From: Psychrobacillus insolitus
GTDB taxonomy: Bacteria; Bacillota; Bacilli; Bacillales_A; Planococcaceae
NCBI RefSeq assembly: GCF_003254155.1
Contig: NZ_QKZI01000002.1
Coordinates: forward strand, 351,135 to 415,134
Direction of reading: 5' to 3'
DNA: 64,000 nt
Under the pieces are notes generated by a model. That model searched no databases and had not been told where the DNA came from. It worked only from the letters and a program-made list of their open reading frames with translations. Shown one piece after another: positions 25,431 to 33,990 of the stretch (positions within the stretch are counted from its first letter, which is position 1; each line of letters opens with the position of its first letter). Both the position numbers and the translations under genes were made by a program.

Positions 25431-27671
25431 TTGAAGAACAAAGGAATTCTCTCTTTATTAATCATGGGCCTTATCTTATGTTTCTTGCCATACAAGGCTA
25501 ATGCAGAAGAAGAGTTGAAACCACTCGTAATTATCGATCCAGGCCACGGTGGAAAATATTCTGGAACAGCAGGTTACTCCGGCTCTAAAACAGGTTATTA
25601 TGAAAAACGCGCCAATATTGAAGTCTCACTTAAACTTCGCAATACCTTAGTAGCAAAAGGGTATGAGGTATTCATGACTCGTTCTACAGATAAACACTTT
25701 TCAACTGTTTCAAGTTCAGAAGATTTAAAACAAAGAACGAGAGTTGCCAATAATGCAGCTATAGGTAGAAATGATAATACTATTTTCATATCAATTCATC
25801 ATAATGCGACTTCATCACCATCTTATTCAGGTTATGAAACTTACTACTATGATGCGAAACAAATTGATCCGTCTTATCCACCAGATCCAATGCAGATAGT
25901 CTATTCCGATGAAAGTCATCGACTAGCTAAGTTAACGCATGCAAGTGTCATAAATTCAGGTGCAAACACGGAAGGCCGTGGTATTGTTCATTACAGTTTA
26001 TATGTAACTAGAAATGCGCAAATGCCATCTATATTAGCTGAAGTTGAATATATGTCTAATCCATATGAAGAAAAGAAAGTGAAAACAGCTACTTTTCAAC
26101 AAGGCATTGCCAATGCTCTAGCAGTAGGGGTAGACAACTATTTTAATTTGTACATTGTCCAAGACAGTAAGGGAAAGCAACTTAAGACTTTTACTAACAG
26201 CCAAGATGCCCTTACGTATGCAAAGAAATTAAAAAATGTACAAGTATTTTACAAGAAATCTGGAAAATACATATTTAACAATTTTAGTTATGACTACCGA
26301 GCGTATCATCTATCGGTTGATTTAGCGCAAACGAAATTTATATCATATGAAGAAGCAGTGGCATTTACAAAAGCATATAAAAATACGCGAGTGGTGCATC
26401 ATCCAACTGGAAAAGTTGTTTGGTCCAATTATCTTGTGAAGCGTTTTGACCTGGTAAATGCTAATGCAATAGTTACGAATCAATACTTCCGAGAGCATCA
26501 AGCAGTTAATGATGCAATCACGCAAGAGAAAGTAACAGTTAAGGATAACGTAAGCTCAAGTATTGTTTATTCCTCAATTGTCACACCATCATTTGATGTG
26601 TATCATGCAACAAAAGGGAAATTAAAATCATTTTTCAATCAAGAAGAGGCAATAGCTTATGCAAAACTTTGGCCATCAACAAGAGTAGCAAATAACACAA
26701 ATCATACAACTATATATACAAATACAAACACAACAAAAGTAGCGAAAACAAGTGTAACAGTTAAAGGGCAAACGCGATATGGTACGTCAATTGAAGTTTC
26801 TAAAATGCTCTATCCAACTGGATTCCCAAGTGATAAAGCAGATAAAACGATTGTCATTGCGACTGGTGAAGAATTTGCAGATGCATTATCAGCAGGACCA
26901 CTTGCAGCTCAATATGGAAATGCACCTATACTATTAAATCCTTCAGGCAGTTTACCAGTAGAAACAATAGCTGAAATCAAACGACTGGGTGGAAATCATA
27001 TTATTTTAGTAGGTGGAGCTGGTGCAATTTCTGCAGGAGTTGAAAATGAACTAAGAATTAAATTCCCAACTGCAAAAGTAGAGAGAATCTCAGGTGCTGA
27101 TAGATATGCTACGAATGACGCTATCAATAATAGATTGTCGAAACCATCTGGTATTTTTGTAGTATCAGGGAAAGATTATCCGGATGCATTGGCAGCAAGT
27201 GCTATTGCAGTAAATAAAAACTATCATATTATTTTAACAGATGGTACTACGTATAGAGAAAGTATGAATAAACAAGTTTATAGCACGCCAACATTTATTG
27301 TTGGAGGTCCATATGCCGTTTCGGATATATTGATGGATAAAATTAAAGAACGAGCAGGAGCGGATCTTGTAAAACGTCTATCAGGGAAAGATCGTTATGC
27401 AACAAACGCTGCCTTAATAGAGCAATTTAGTGATTCTCTTCAATCTCCTGTTTTCTTAGTTTCTACAGGATTGAATTATCCAGATGCTTTAGTTACATCT
27501 GCATTAGCAGCAAAATATGCTGCACCACTCTATCTAGTAAAAGATAGTCTTCCAGATGCATTAAAACCAAGTTTAACTACTTATCTGAAAGAAAGAGTTA
27601 CTACAACTTCTATATACATAGGTGGTGTAGTAACAGACCAAGTTAAAAATCAAATTGATATTCTGAAGTGA
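25431..27671 (+). CDS. N-acetylmuramoyl-L-alanine amidase with CWB2 repeats (LytC-like)
   Basis: Cleaves the bond between MurNAc and L-Ala. It has a signal peptide (1-25) and an Amidase_3 domain at about 30-240 with the zinc ligands in IDPGHGG (His39) and ISIHHNA, and the catalytic Glu in LAEVEYMS. The middle (about 245-440) carries two or three copies of a small repeat around lysine/valine-rich strands. Three cell-wall-binding type 2 repeats end the protein (about 450-746). The start is TTG, supported by GAGG about 10 nt upstream. It is 746 aa and the enzyme counterpart of the upstream LytB-like protein. Confidence 0.92.
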   Translation: MKNKGILSLLIMGLILCFLPYKANAEEELKPLVIIDPGHGGKYSGTAGYSGSKTGYYEKRANIEVSLKLRNTLVAKGYEVFMTRSTDKHFSTVSSSEDLKQRTRVANNAAIGRNDNTIFISIHHNATSSPSYSGYETYYYDAKQIDPSYPPDPMQIVYSDESHRLAKLTHASVINSGANTEGRGIVHYSLYVTRNAQMPSILAEVEYMSNPYEEKKVKTATFQQGIANALAVGVDNYFNLYIVQDSKGKQLKTFTNSQDALTYAKKLKNVQVFYKKSGKYIFNNFSYDYRAYHLSVDLAQTKFISYEEAVAFTKAYKNTRVVHHPTGKVVWSNYLVKRFDLVNANAIVTNQYFREHQAVNDAITQEKVTVKDNVSSSIVYSSIVTPSFDVYHATKGKLKSFFNQEEAIAYAKLWPSTRVANNTNHTTIYTNTNTTKVAKTSVTVKGQTRYGTSIEVSKMLYPTGFPSDKADKTIVIATGEEFADALSAGPLAAQYGNAPILLNPSGSLPVETIAEIKRLGGNHIILVGGAGAISAGVENELRIKFPTAKVERISGADRYATNDAINNRLSKPSGIFVVSGKDYPDALAASAIAVNKNYHIILTDGTTYRESMNKQVYSTPTFIVGGPYAVSDILMDKIKERAGADLVKRLSGKDRYATNAALIEQFSDSLQSPVFLVSTGLNYPDALVTSALAAKYAAPLYLVKDSLPDALKPSLTTYLKERVTTTSIYIGGVVTDQVKNQIDILK

Positions 27672-27682
27672 GGAGAGAGAAA

Positions 27683-28507
27683 ATGAACATATTAAAACCC
27701 TTTGCATGGTCAGTAGTAATTCTTTTGATTCTTTCTGGATGTAGCGAAGACAAAGATGAGCCTAACCCTGAGAGTACAGTTGCAGAAGAGACTTCCGTGA
27801 GTAATGAAAACTCGGAGGAAGACCAAACAGAAATAGAAACTACAACGACTGAACCGAAACTAGAAGAAAACAATGAACAAGTAGAAGATAAAACAGAGCA
27901 AGTAGATGCAAATACTGAAAAAGTAGAAGATAACACTGCAACAGAAAAAGCTGAAGAAGAATCTGAAAGTACAGAGTCTACAAACGAAGATACAACAGAA
28001 GAACTTCAAGGTGTTGAGCTTTACATGCCGGAAAGACAGATGAAGAAAATCTTTAAGAGCGATGAATTTGAAATCATTCGAGAAGTAGAAGCGATTGAGG
28101 GGAATTTAGTGCTAGAAAAAGTTACATTTGGAGATGTGGAAGTAGTTCAAGTTTCTGAATGGACAGAGAGTACAATGAAACTTCTATTCAATGGTCCAAA
28201 TGAAAGCGATAAAATAACATTAGGCAACTATCCAAAAAGTGCAGCTCCAGAAGTGTTAGTTGATAAGTCTGCAAATAGCTCTGCAAATTGGAAGGTAAAA
28301 GAAGAAGGGCTAACGCTTGATATGCAGGGACAACAATACAAAGATGTTTTACTAATCGAGCAGTCCATTACTTCCGAAACATCCGACCAAGTAACTATTA
28401 CTCGTTATGCATTAGGAAAAGGCCTAGGAATTATTAAAGAAGAACAAATTGTTCGCAGTGGTAAGACAGAAAAACAATATATTACAGAACTAGTAGAAGT
28501 TCAATAG
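27683..28507 (+). CDS. Acidic lipoprotein, LytA-like position
   Basis: A 274-aa lipoprotein with a lipobox LILSGC (Cys20). A Glu/Thr/Asn-rich low-complexity linker follows to about residue 110, then a ~160-aa domain I do not recognise (from GVELYMPERQMKKIF). ATG 27683 is preferred over the in-frame GTG at 27668 because AGGAGAG lies between them. In Bacillus subtilis the lytABC operon also contains an acidic lipoprotein (LytA), which suggests an analogous helper role, but sequence similarity beyond acidity is not evident. Confidence 0.75.
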   Translation: MNILKPFAWSVVILLILSGCSEDKDEPNPESTVAEETSVSNENSEEDQTEIETTTTEPKLEENNEQVEDKTEQVDANTEKVEDNTATEKAEEESESTESTNEDTTEELQGVELYMPERQMKKIFKSDEFEIIREVEAIEGNLVLEKVTFGDVEVVQVSEWTESTMKLLFNGPNESDKITLGNYPKSAAPEVLVDKSANSSANWKVKEEGLTLDMQGQQYKDVLLIEQSITSETSDQVTITRYALGKGLGIIKEEQIVRSGKTEKQYITELVEVQ

Positions 28508-28509
28508 TC

Positions 28510-28551
28510 TAAAGTTGATATTCGATGATAGTATCGAATATCAACTTTTTT
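28510..28551 (+). terminator. Terminator of the LytB/LytC-like operon
   Basis: TTGATATTCGAT pairs perfectly with ATCGAATATCAA, then six T. A second hairpin without T-run (TTCTCAAGTCCAAA/TTTGGGCTTGAGAA) follows at 28554-28594. Confidence 0.9.
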
Positions 28552-28613
28552 CAATTCTCAAGTCCAAATAGGCTAGTTCCTCTTTGGGCTTGAGAATAAT
28601 GAATGCAATAACT

Positions 28614-28668
28614 AAAAAAACAAACAGGGTAAATACACCGTATATCTATGGTGTATTTACCCTGTTTG
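28614..28668 (-). terminator. Terminator of the LysM-NlpC gene
   Basis: A perfect 19-bp stem, CAAACAGGGTAAATACACC with its complement, followed on the minus strand by seven T. It is among the strongest hairpins in the window. Confidence 0.9.
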
Positions 28669-28702
28669 GAAATATAAAATTTGTAATGTTTACATACAAC
28701 AC

Positions 28703-29935
28703 TTAATCCATTGCGTAAAAACGTTTATAGCTGTCGAAATGCTTGCTCCAGTAGCTATTGTTTAAACTAGTAACTTGAACACGATCTCCGCCAGCGTGGA
28801 CGAAGGAGTTGTTTCCAATATATATACCTACGTGTGAGATTCCACTCGTATATGTATTTGAAAAGAAGACTAGATCTCCAATTTGTGGACTTGACACTTC
28901 ATAAGAACGTGCATCCAATCCTTTTGCATTTGTTCGCGGAAGGTTAATGCCTGCTGCTTTGTTATATACATAATAGATGTATCCGCTGCAGTCAAATCCG
29001 CCTGGTGATGAACCACCCCATACATAAGGGACGCCTTTAAAAGAGGTTGCTAAAGAAATTAGCTTATTAATAGTAGTTGAGTTTGAACTAGATACTTCTG
29101 GTGTTGTAACAGGAGTAGAAACCTGAGATGTACCTGGTTGTGGAACAGTGACACGATTCTCAATTTTTAATACTTGTCCTACGCGAATTATACTAGAAGT
29201 TAAACCGTTCCAAGTTTGCAATTGTGTCACAGTAATTCCGTGACGGTAAGCAATTCCTGATAATGTATCTCCACCTACAATTTTATAGCTTCCGGTTGGG
29301 GAAGATTCTACTTTTGTCGGAGCGGTTGTATTTCCAGTTACTTTCAACGTTTGACCAACATAGATCAAATGACCAGAAATCCCATTTAATTGTTGTAACT
29401 TGGAAACAGTAGTACCTTTCTTACTAGCAATCCTTGATAATGAATCGCCACTTACAACTGTATAACTGTCTGTAGGAGAAGTTTCAGATTTCGTTGTCGC
29501 TTCAGTATTAGTAGAGGCAGTGCCAGTTACTTTCAACGTTTGCCCAACATAGATCAAATGACCAGAAATCCCATTTAATTGTTGTAACGTAGCAACAGTA
29601 GTTCCATAGTTACTAGCAATTCTAGACAATGAGTCACCAGACTTTACCTTGTAAGTGGAAGTCGCACTAGTAGTGGATTCTGTCTTATTTGTTTTAACTG
29701 AGTTAACTGGTGTAGAAGTCGATCCAGCTAATTCCAATGTCTGATTTACATAGATCATATCAGAACTTAACTTATTCCATTGTTTTAAACTAGATATAGA
29801 AACATTGTTTTGAGAAGCTATTTTCCAAAGTGAATCACCTGATTTTACTTTGTATGTGCTTGCTTCAGCTTCGGCAGCCCCAATAGCAAGTGCTAGTGAA
29901 CCTGTGGCAAGAACGGAAATTGCGAGTTTCTTCAT
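28703..29935 (-). CDS. LysM-NlpC/P60 D,L-endopeptidase (LytE/CwlS-like)
   Basis: A 410-aa secreted autolysin with a signal peptide (1-25), four LysM domains at about 27-70, 92-136, 157-201 and 222-266 (each starting with the YKVKSGDSL-type motif), a Ser/Thr linker, and an NlpC/P60 domain at about 288-410 with FDCSGYIYYVY, SHVGIYIGNNSFVHAGG and the terminal Tyr-rich tail. LysM copies 2 and 3 are nearly identical at DNA level, a substrate for recombination. AAGGAGAG precedes the ATG. A near-consensus WalR box lies upstream. Enzymes of this type cut the D-Glu/diaminopimelate bond during elongation and cell separation. Confidence 0.94.
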   Translation of the reverse strand: MKKLAISVLATGSLALAIGAAEAEASTYKVKSGDSLWKIASQNNVSISSLKQWNKLSSDMIYVNQTLELAGSTSTPVNSVKTNKTESTTSATSTYKVKSGDSLSRIASNYGTTVATLQQLNGISGHLIYVGQTLKVTGTASTNTEATTKSETSPTDSYTVVSGDSLSRIASKKGTTVSKLQQLNGISGHLIYVGQTLKVTGNTTAPTKVESSPTGSYKIVGGDTLSGIAYRHGITVTQLQTWNGLTSSIIRVGQVLKIENRVTVPQPGTSQVSTPVTTPEVSSSNSTTINKLISLATSFKGVPYVWGGSSPGGFDCSGYIYYVYNKAAGINLPRTNAKGLDARSYEVSSPQIGDLVFFSNTYTSGISHVGIYIGNNSFVHAGGDRVQVTSLNNSYWSKHFDSYKRFYAMD

Positions 29936-30043
29936 CTTATCTCTCCTTAATATGGGTGGATATTGTATAAATCACCAATTATCGATATTGTGAACATACC
30001 TATCATTCTATAGAACGATAGACTAATAGGCAATGGAGATATA

Positions 30044-30060
30044 AATACAGTTGTGTTACA
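30044..30060 (-). promoter_or_regulatory. WalR (YycF) box, one mismatch
   Basis: On the minus strand TGTAAC-ACAAC-TGTATT matches TGTWAH-N5-TGTWAH at 11 of 12 fixed positions, 109 bp before the LysM endopeptidase start. A 20-bp near-palindrome (TATCATTCTATAGAACGATA) lies at 30001-30020 between it and the gene. Confidence 0.45.
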
Positions 30061-30073
30061 AATGTAAATTCAA

Positions 30074-30108
30074 AAAAAAGAAGGGGATATAAAGCCCCTT
30101 CTTTTGAA
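30074..30108. terminator. Terminator after the LCP gene
   Basis: AAAAGAAGGGG pairs perfectly with CCCCTTCTTTT around 8 nt. Read on the minus strand it ends the LCP gene; A/T-runs on both sides would also let it work in the other direction. Confidence 0.85.
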
Positions 30109-30110
30109 TC

Positions 30111-31040
30111 TTATAATTCTAAATGTGTTTTTAGTGTTGTTTTAATTTCATTTAATTCTTCATCGTTCATCATATAATAATATATTCCATCAATTTTCTG
30201 TCCTGCACCATTTTGGATATATAATTGATCCACTTTACCAAACGCATCGCGATAATTAGCTTGTACATCCACCATTTCATCGAATGTCATATTCGTACGA
30301 ACATTATCTCCGATTGCACCAAAGATGCTCTTATAGTTTACTAAACTATTAACAGAAGCTCCCTCACGAAGAACCGCTTGGATAACTTGTTTTTGACGAT
30401 CCTGACGACCAAAGTCACCTCTTGGGTCTTCATAACGCATACGTACGAAAGAAAGAGCTTCTTCGCCATCTAACGTTATTTCACCAACAGGATACGAGTA
30501 ATCGTCTACGGTGAAGTCTAAGGTATTATTCACTGTGATTCCACCAACAGCATCTACAATATCCTTAAAGCTATCCATATTAACTTGTACAACATAGTCA
30601 ATCGGTATATCTAGTAAATTCTCAACCGTATGCATCGACATTTCAATCCCACCAAATGCATAGGCGTGATTAATCTTGTCCATCTTTCCTTTACCGATAA
30701 TTTCGGTATACGTATCACGTGGAATACTCACCATGGTAGATGATTTTGTTTCAGGATTAACGGTTAAAACGATAATTGTATCAGAACGTCCCGCATCGCC
30801 TTCTCTTTCATCTACACCAAGAACAAGCACGGAGAAAGGCTCTTTGTCATCAAAAGTAACTGGTGCATCACGTTTATCGGAAACTTCACGCTCAATTGGT
30901 TGGTGTATGTCACTCACAGTATCTGTAAATCCTTTAAAGATCATAAATCCGTAAATAAGAACGATGACTAAAACTACAGCCAAGATTCCAACGATCCAAG
31001 GCCATTTCTTTTTCTTTTGTTTCTTGCCTAATCTGCTCAA
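30111..31040 (-). CDS. LytR-CpsA-Psr (LCP) family ligase
   Basis: Transfers lipid-linked wall polymers (teichoic acid, capsule) to peptidoglycan. A basic cytoplasmic tail is followed by one transmembrane helix (about residues 14-34), then the LCP domain at about 68-215 with VLVLGVDEREGDAGRSDT (pyrophosphate-binding Arg/Asp), SIPRDTYTEI and RMRYEDPRGDFGRQDRQ. It is 309 aa. The start is TTG, chosen because GGAGG lies 7 nt upstream. It shares an intergenic zone with autolysins, much as lytR sits by lytABC in Bacillus subtilis. Confidence 0.93.
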   Translation of the reverse strand: MSRLGKKQKKKKWPWIVGILAVVLVIVLIYGFMIFKGFTDTVSDIHQPIEREVSDKRDAPVTFDDKEPFSVLVLGVDEREGDAGRSDTIIVLTVNPETKSSTMVSIPRDTYTEIIGKGKMDKINHAYAFGGIEMSMHTVENLLDIPIDYVVQVNMDSFKDIVDAVGGITVNNTLDFTVDDYSYPVGEITLDGEEALSFVRMRYEDPRGDFGRQDRQKQVIQAVLREGASVNSLVNYKSIFGAIGDNVRTNMTFDEMVDVQANYRDAFGKVDQLYIQNGAGQKIDGIYYYMMNDEELNEIKTTLKTHLEL

Positions 31041-31196
31041 CTAAATTCCTCCATCTATTTTGCGATAAAATACTCGATACGTGAATGGCTCAAATAATAC
31101 GACATCGTATCCAGCTTCCACATTTATTGGACGTTCTAGCGTGAATTGTACGATAGTTTGATCAAAACCATTCACAGTTACTTCTATTGAATATAG
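31041..31196 (-). pseudogene. C-terminal coding remnant upstream of the LCP gene
   Basis: A 51-codon open stretch ending in TAG directly against the LCP start. The translation (VNGFDQTIVQFTLERPINV…) has coding-like composition and alternating beta-strand character, but no ribosome-bound start; a stop (TAG) lies just upstream. It looks like the tail of a lost gene that was in the same operon as LCP. I do not recognise the family. Confidence 0.35.
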
Positions 31197-31377
31197 CTAA
31201 ATACTATTAATGTGATACATATTCATAAAACAAAAAATGCGAATAGTACTCTTTTATTTATATATACTCCTTTCGAAAAAATAGATAAACGGAACAAAGC
31301 CAATATAAATTAATTATGCCATAAAACGGCAAGATTTGATATGTTGTCATATTAATATGTATGATAGAATAGCAGCC

Positions 31378-31653
31378 TGTCCCTGTGTCAGCCACAAATT
31401 GAAGAAATATTTGAGTCTGACACAGGGACACGACCCAGTTTCTTTTTGGTAACCGCTACTTATGAAGTAACAATTTCTTCTCTTTCAAACAATCTCCCAA
31501 ACAGAACCACCGCCCCGCCCCTGTGTTAGACTCAAATGCTCCCCAATTTGTGGCTAACACCGGGGCGGGAAACAAAACAACATCCAAACAAACCAACCAG
31601 CTTTCTTTTTTTAGACTCAAATGTCCCTCAATTTGTGGCTAAAAAAAGAAAGC
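31378..31653. repeat. Three-hairpin repeat module, copy 1
   Basis: Hairpin A: stem TGTCCCTGTGTCAG (31378-31391) with a perfect complement (31417-31430). Hairpin B: stem CCCGCCCCTGTGTTAG (31514-31529) with complement at 31554-31569, one mismatch. Hairpin C: stem GCTTTCTTTTTTTAG (31600-31614) with a perfect complement (31639-31653). The three stems are unrelated, but the 24-25-nt loops are the same sequence, inverted in B and C (CCACAAATTG…ATTTGAGT), and the loop-proximal stem end is always TYAG/CTRA. An ~80-bp spacer between A and B is conserved in the other copies. Confidence 0.9.
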
Positions 31654-31902
31654 GCTCCTAAAACTACCCCACCCAAACCAACCCGCCAAATAAAAACTCC
31701 CAAACAACAAAAATACCCAAAATCCACACACGACATAATTAAAAATAAGTACAAAAACACGAAATAAGTCCCGTTTTGCACTTATTTACGGATAAGTCGT
31801 ATATCAATTTTGCTCTATTTTAACAATCATGATTTATAAAGTGAATAGAAAAATTAAACGTGTAGTAATGTTAGGAGTAATTAGATTTGCTCTAAGAGCG
31901 CA

Positions 31903-31951
31903 CCCAGGAGTTAGCCACAAATTGAAGAAGCATTTGTGTCGAACTCCTGGG
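31903..31951. repeat. Variable-stem hairpin element, AGGAGTT stem
   Basis: CCCAGGAGTTAG (31903-31914) and CGAACTCCTGGG (31940-31951) pair at 11 of 12 positions around a 25-nt loop with the shared core (CCACAAATTG…CATTTGTGT). This is a fourth stem sequence for the same loop. Confidence 0.85.
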
Positions 31952-31984
31952 AGCTTAGTGTATTTTTCTGGCGAGGTTCAGCAG

Positions 31985-32262
31985 CGTGTCCCTGTGTCAG
32001 CCACAAATGGAAGAAATATTTGAGTCTGACACAGGGACACGACCCAGTTTCGTTTGGGCTACCGCAACTATGAAGTAACAATTTCTTCTCTTTCAAACAA
32101 TCACTCAAACAGAACCACCGCCCCGCCCCTGTGTTAGACTCAAATGCTCCCCAATTTGTGGCTAACACCGGGGCGGGAAACAAAACAAAATCCAACCAAA
32201 CCAACCAAGCTTTCTTTTTTTAGACTCAAATGCCCCTCAATTTGTGGCTAAAAAAAGAAAGC
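31985..32262. repeat. Three-hairpin repeat module, copy 2
   Basis: A near-exact direct repeat of 31376-31653 at an offset of about 609 bp. Hairpin A2: 16-bp perfect stem 31985-32000/32026-32041. Hairpin B2: 32122-32137/32162-32177. Hairpin C2: 15-bp perfect stem 32209-32223/32248-32262. Differences from copy 1 are a few substitutions in spacer and loops. The region 32263-32420 is C/A-rich and otherwise featureless. Confidence 0.9.
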
Positions 32263-32421
32263 GCTCCCCAACCCCACACTCATCCCTAGCCCTATCTACT
32301 AAAAACCACCAGCCAAACCACCCAATCTTCCGCTAAAATTCACCAATCTTCCACAAATTCCCCAAACATCCAACAATACATTGAAAAAAGTGAAAATTTG
32401 TAATTGCTATAGAAACAAATA

Positions 32422-32430
32422 TGGTATACT
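32422..32430 (+). promoter_or_regulatory. Extended -10 promoter of the exopolysaccharide locus
   Basis: TGGTATACT is an extended -10 element 55 bp upstream of the first gene; the -35 (TTGCTA region) is weak. Confidence 0.5.
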
Positions 32431-32484
32431 AAAATCTGACAATCTATCAAAACCAATTAACACGCAAAGGGGTAGCAAACGCAG

Positions 32485-33219
32485 ATGGAAGAAACGATTA
32501 GCTTACAAGATTTATTCAAAACACTCAAAAAGAGGGCGCTATTAATAATCGCTGCCATGATACTTGCAGTAACCATTGCGGGAATTATTAGCTATTTCTT
32601 TTTAACACCAATTTACCAAACTTCCACACAAATACTAGTAAACCAACAAAAAGCACCAGCACAACAACAAGACTACAACTCACAAGACATCCAAACAAAT
32701 CTACAACTGATCAATACATACAATGTCATTATTAAGAGTCCCGCGATCTTGTCTAAAGTAATCCAAAAATTAGACCTAGACACGACACCGGCAGCACTAA
32801 CCGGTAATATTACGGTAGAAAGCGCTGAAAACTCTCAAGTGGTGAGCATTACCGTACAAGATCCAGAAGCTTTTAGAGCAGTAGATATTGCCAATACAAC
32901 AGCAGAAGTATTCCAACAAGAAATCAAAAAACTTATGAGTGTCGACAACGTAAATGTTCTATCACCAGCAGTACTAACAGAGAACCCAGCACCAGTAAAA
33001 CCAGATCCAATGCTGAACATGGCAATCGGAGCAGTCATTGGTCTTATGCTAGGGGTCGGGATTGCATTCTTACTAGAGTACTTAGATACAACGATTAAAA
33101 ACGAACAAGACATAGAAGACATTCTTCAATTACCAATCATTGGACTGATCAGCCCAATACCAGAAGGTACGAAGGTAAGTACAGCAAATATGATTCAGTC
33201 AAGACGAAAGCGAGTGTAG
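32485..33219 (+). CDS. Wzz/CapA-type chain-length and BY-kinase activator protein (YwqC-like)
   Basis: A 244-aa membrane protein with two transmembrane helices (about residues 18-39 and 177-198) flanking an extracytoplasmic loop, with the Pro-rich NPAPVKPDP motif before the second helix. In Gram-positives this split Wzz protein activates the separate cytoplasmic tyrosine kinase encoded next to it through its cytoplasmic C-terminal tail. It is the first gene of the exopolysaccharide operon and lies 3 bp from the kinase gene. The start is ATG behind AAAGGGG. Confidence 0.9.
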   Translation: MEETISLQDLFKTLKKRALLIIAAMILAVTIAGIISYFFLTPIYQTSTQILVNQQKAPAQQQDYNSQDIQTNLQLINTYNVIIKSPAILSKVIQKLDLDTTPAALTGNITVESAENSQVVSITVQDPEAFRAVDIANTTAEVFQQEIKKLMSVDNVNVLSPAVLTENPAPVKPDPMLNMAIGAVIGLMLGVGIAFLLEYLDTTIKNEQDIEDILQLPIIGLISPIPEGTKVSTANMIQSRRKRV

Positions 33220-33222
33220 ACT

Positions 33223-33924
33223 ATGGCCAAAAAGACTAAAAACTTAAAAGAAATAGCGCGTAAACTAATCGTAAAAACGTCTCCCAAATCATTTGTATCC
33301 GAACAGTTTCGAGGAGCACGCACAAATATTAACTTCTCTATGCCAGACGGAGAACTTAAGACACTATTAGTTACTTCTTCTCTTCCAGGGGAAGGGAAGT
33401 CTACTACTTCTGCAAATCTAGCTTATCTGTTTGCACAAGAAGGAAAACGGGTAATATTAATAGACGGCGATATGCGTAAGCCAACTGTACACTATACGTT
33501 CCATCTAACCAACACAATAGGGTTATCTAACGTATTAACGAAAAAAGTATCAGTAATGGACGCGTTAAACGAAACAGACCTAGAAAACCTACAAATCATT
33601 ACAAGTGGTCCGATCCCTCCGAATCCAGCAGAGTTACTAACTGCCAGTTCGATGGATGACATGATTACGACATTAAAAGAAACGTATGACCTAATTATAT
33701 TTGATGCACCTCCTGTGCTATCCGTGACAGATTCGCAAATACTGGCCAATAAAAGTGATGGAACGGTACTAGTTATTAGTGCTGGAGACACAGATAAAGT
33801 CAGTGCACTAAAAGCGAAAGAGTTGTTGCTTGCGTCGAAAGCGAAAATTATCGGAACAGTACTCAATAACTTTAAGCTTGAAAAAGATCATCACTATTAC
33901 CAATATTATGGTACAGGGGAGTAA
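33223..33924 (+). CDS. BY-kinase, capsular tyrosine autokinase (CpsD/YwqD-like)
   Basis: Cytoplasmic tyrosine kinase controlling polysaccharide assembly. Walker A is in LPGEGKSTT (residues 54-62), Walker A' in LIDGDMRKP (79-87) and Walker B in LIIFDAPP (about 156). A C-terminal tyrosine cluster, HHYYQYYGTGE, is the autophosphorylation site. The 233-aa length is normal. It needs the Wzz partner upstream for activation and is dephosphorylated by the PHP phosphatase downstream. A hairpin begins at its stop codon. Confidence 0.94.
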   Translation: MAKKTKNLKEIARKLIVKTSPKSFVSEQFRGARTNINFSMPDGELKTLLVTSSLPGEGKSTTSANLAYLFAQEGKRVILIDGDMRKPTVHYTFHLTNTIGLSNVLTKKVSVMDALNETDLENLQIITSGPIPPNPAELLTASSMDDMITTLKETYDLIIFDAPPVLSVTDSQILANKSDGTVLVISAGDTDKVSALKAKELLLASKAKIIGTVLNNFKLEKDHHYYQYYGTGE

Positions 33925-33953
33925 AGGCATAACAGTGCCTTTTACTCTTTTTT
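33919..33953 (+). terminator. Intraoperonic terminator/attenuator between kinase and phosphatase
   Basis: GAGTAAAGGCA pairs with TGCCTTTTACTC (one bulged base) and is followed by six T. The stem overlaps the kinase stop codon, and the phosphatase gene starts 38 bp later without an evident promoter. Confidence 0.75.
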
Positions 33954-33990
33954 CATGACCAATACTTAGAATTCCAGGAGAATTAGACCA

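Noticed and set aside
31911..32204. 97-codon minus-strand ORF in the repeat modules
   Set aside because: It consists of hairpin module sequence; the same translation recurs in other module copies by descent, not coding selection.
31376..32262. Ordinary rho-independent terminators as the explanation for the hairpin family
   Set aside because: Loops are 24-25 nt and conserved in sequence, no consistent T-run follows, and the copies are not placed after gene ends.
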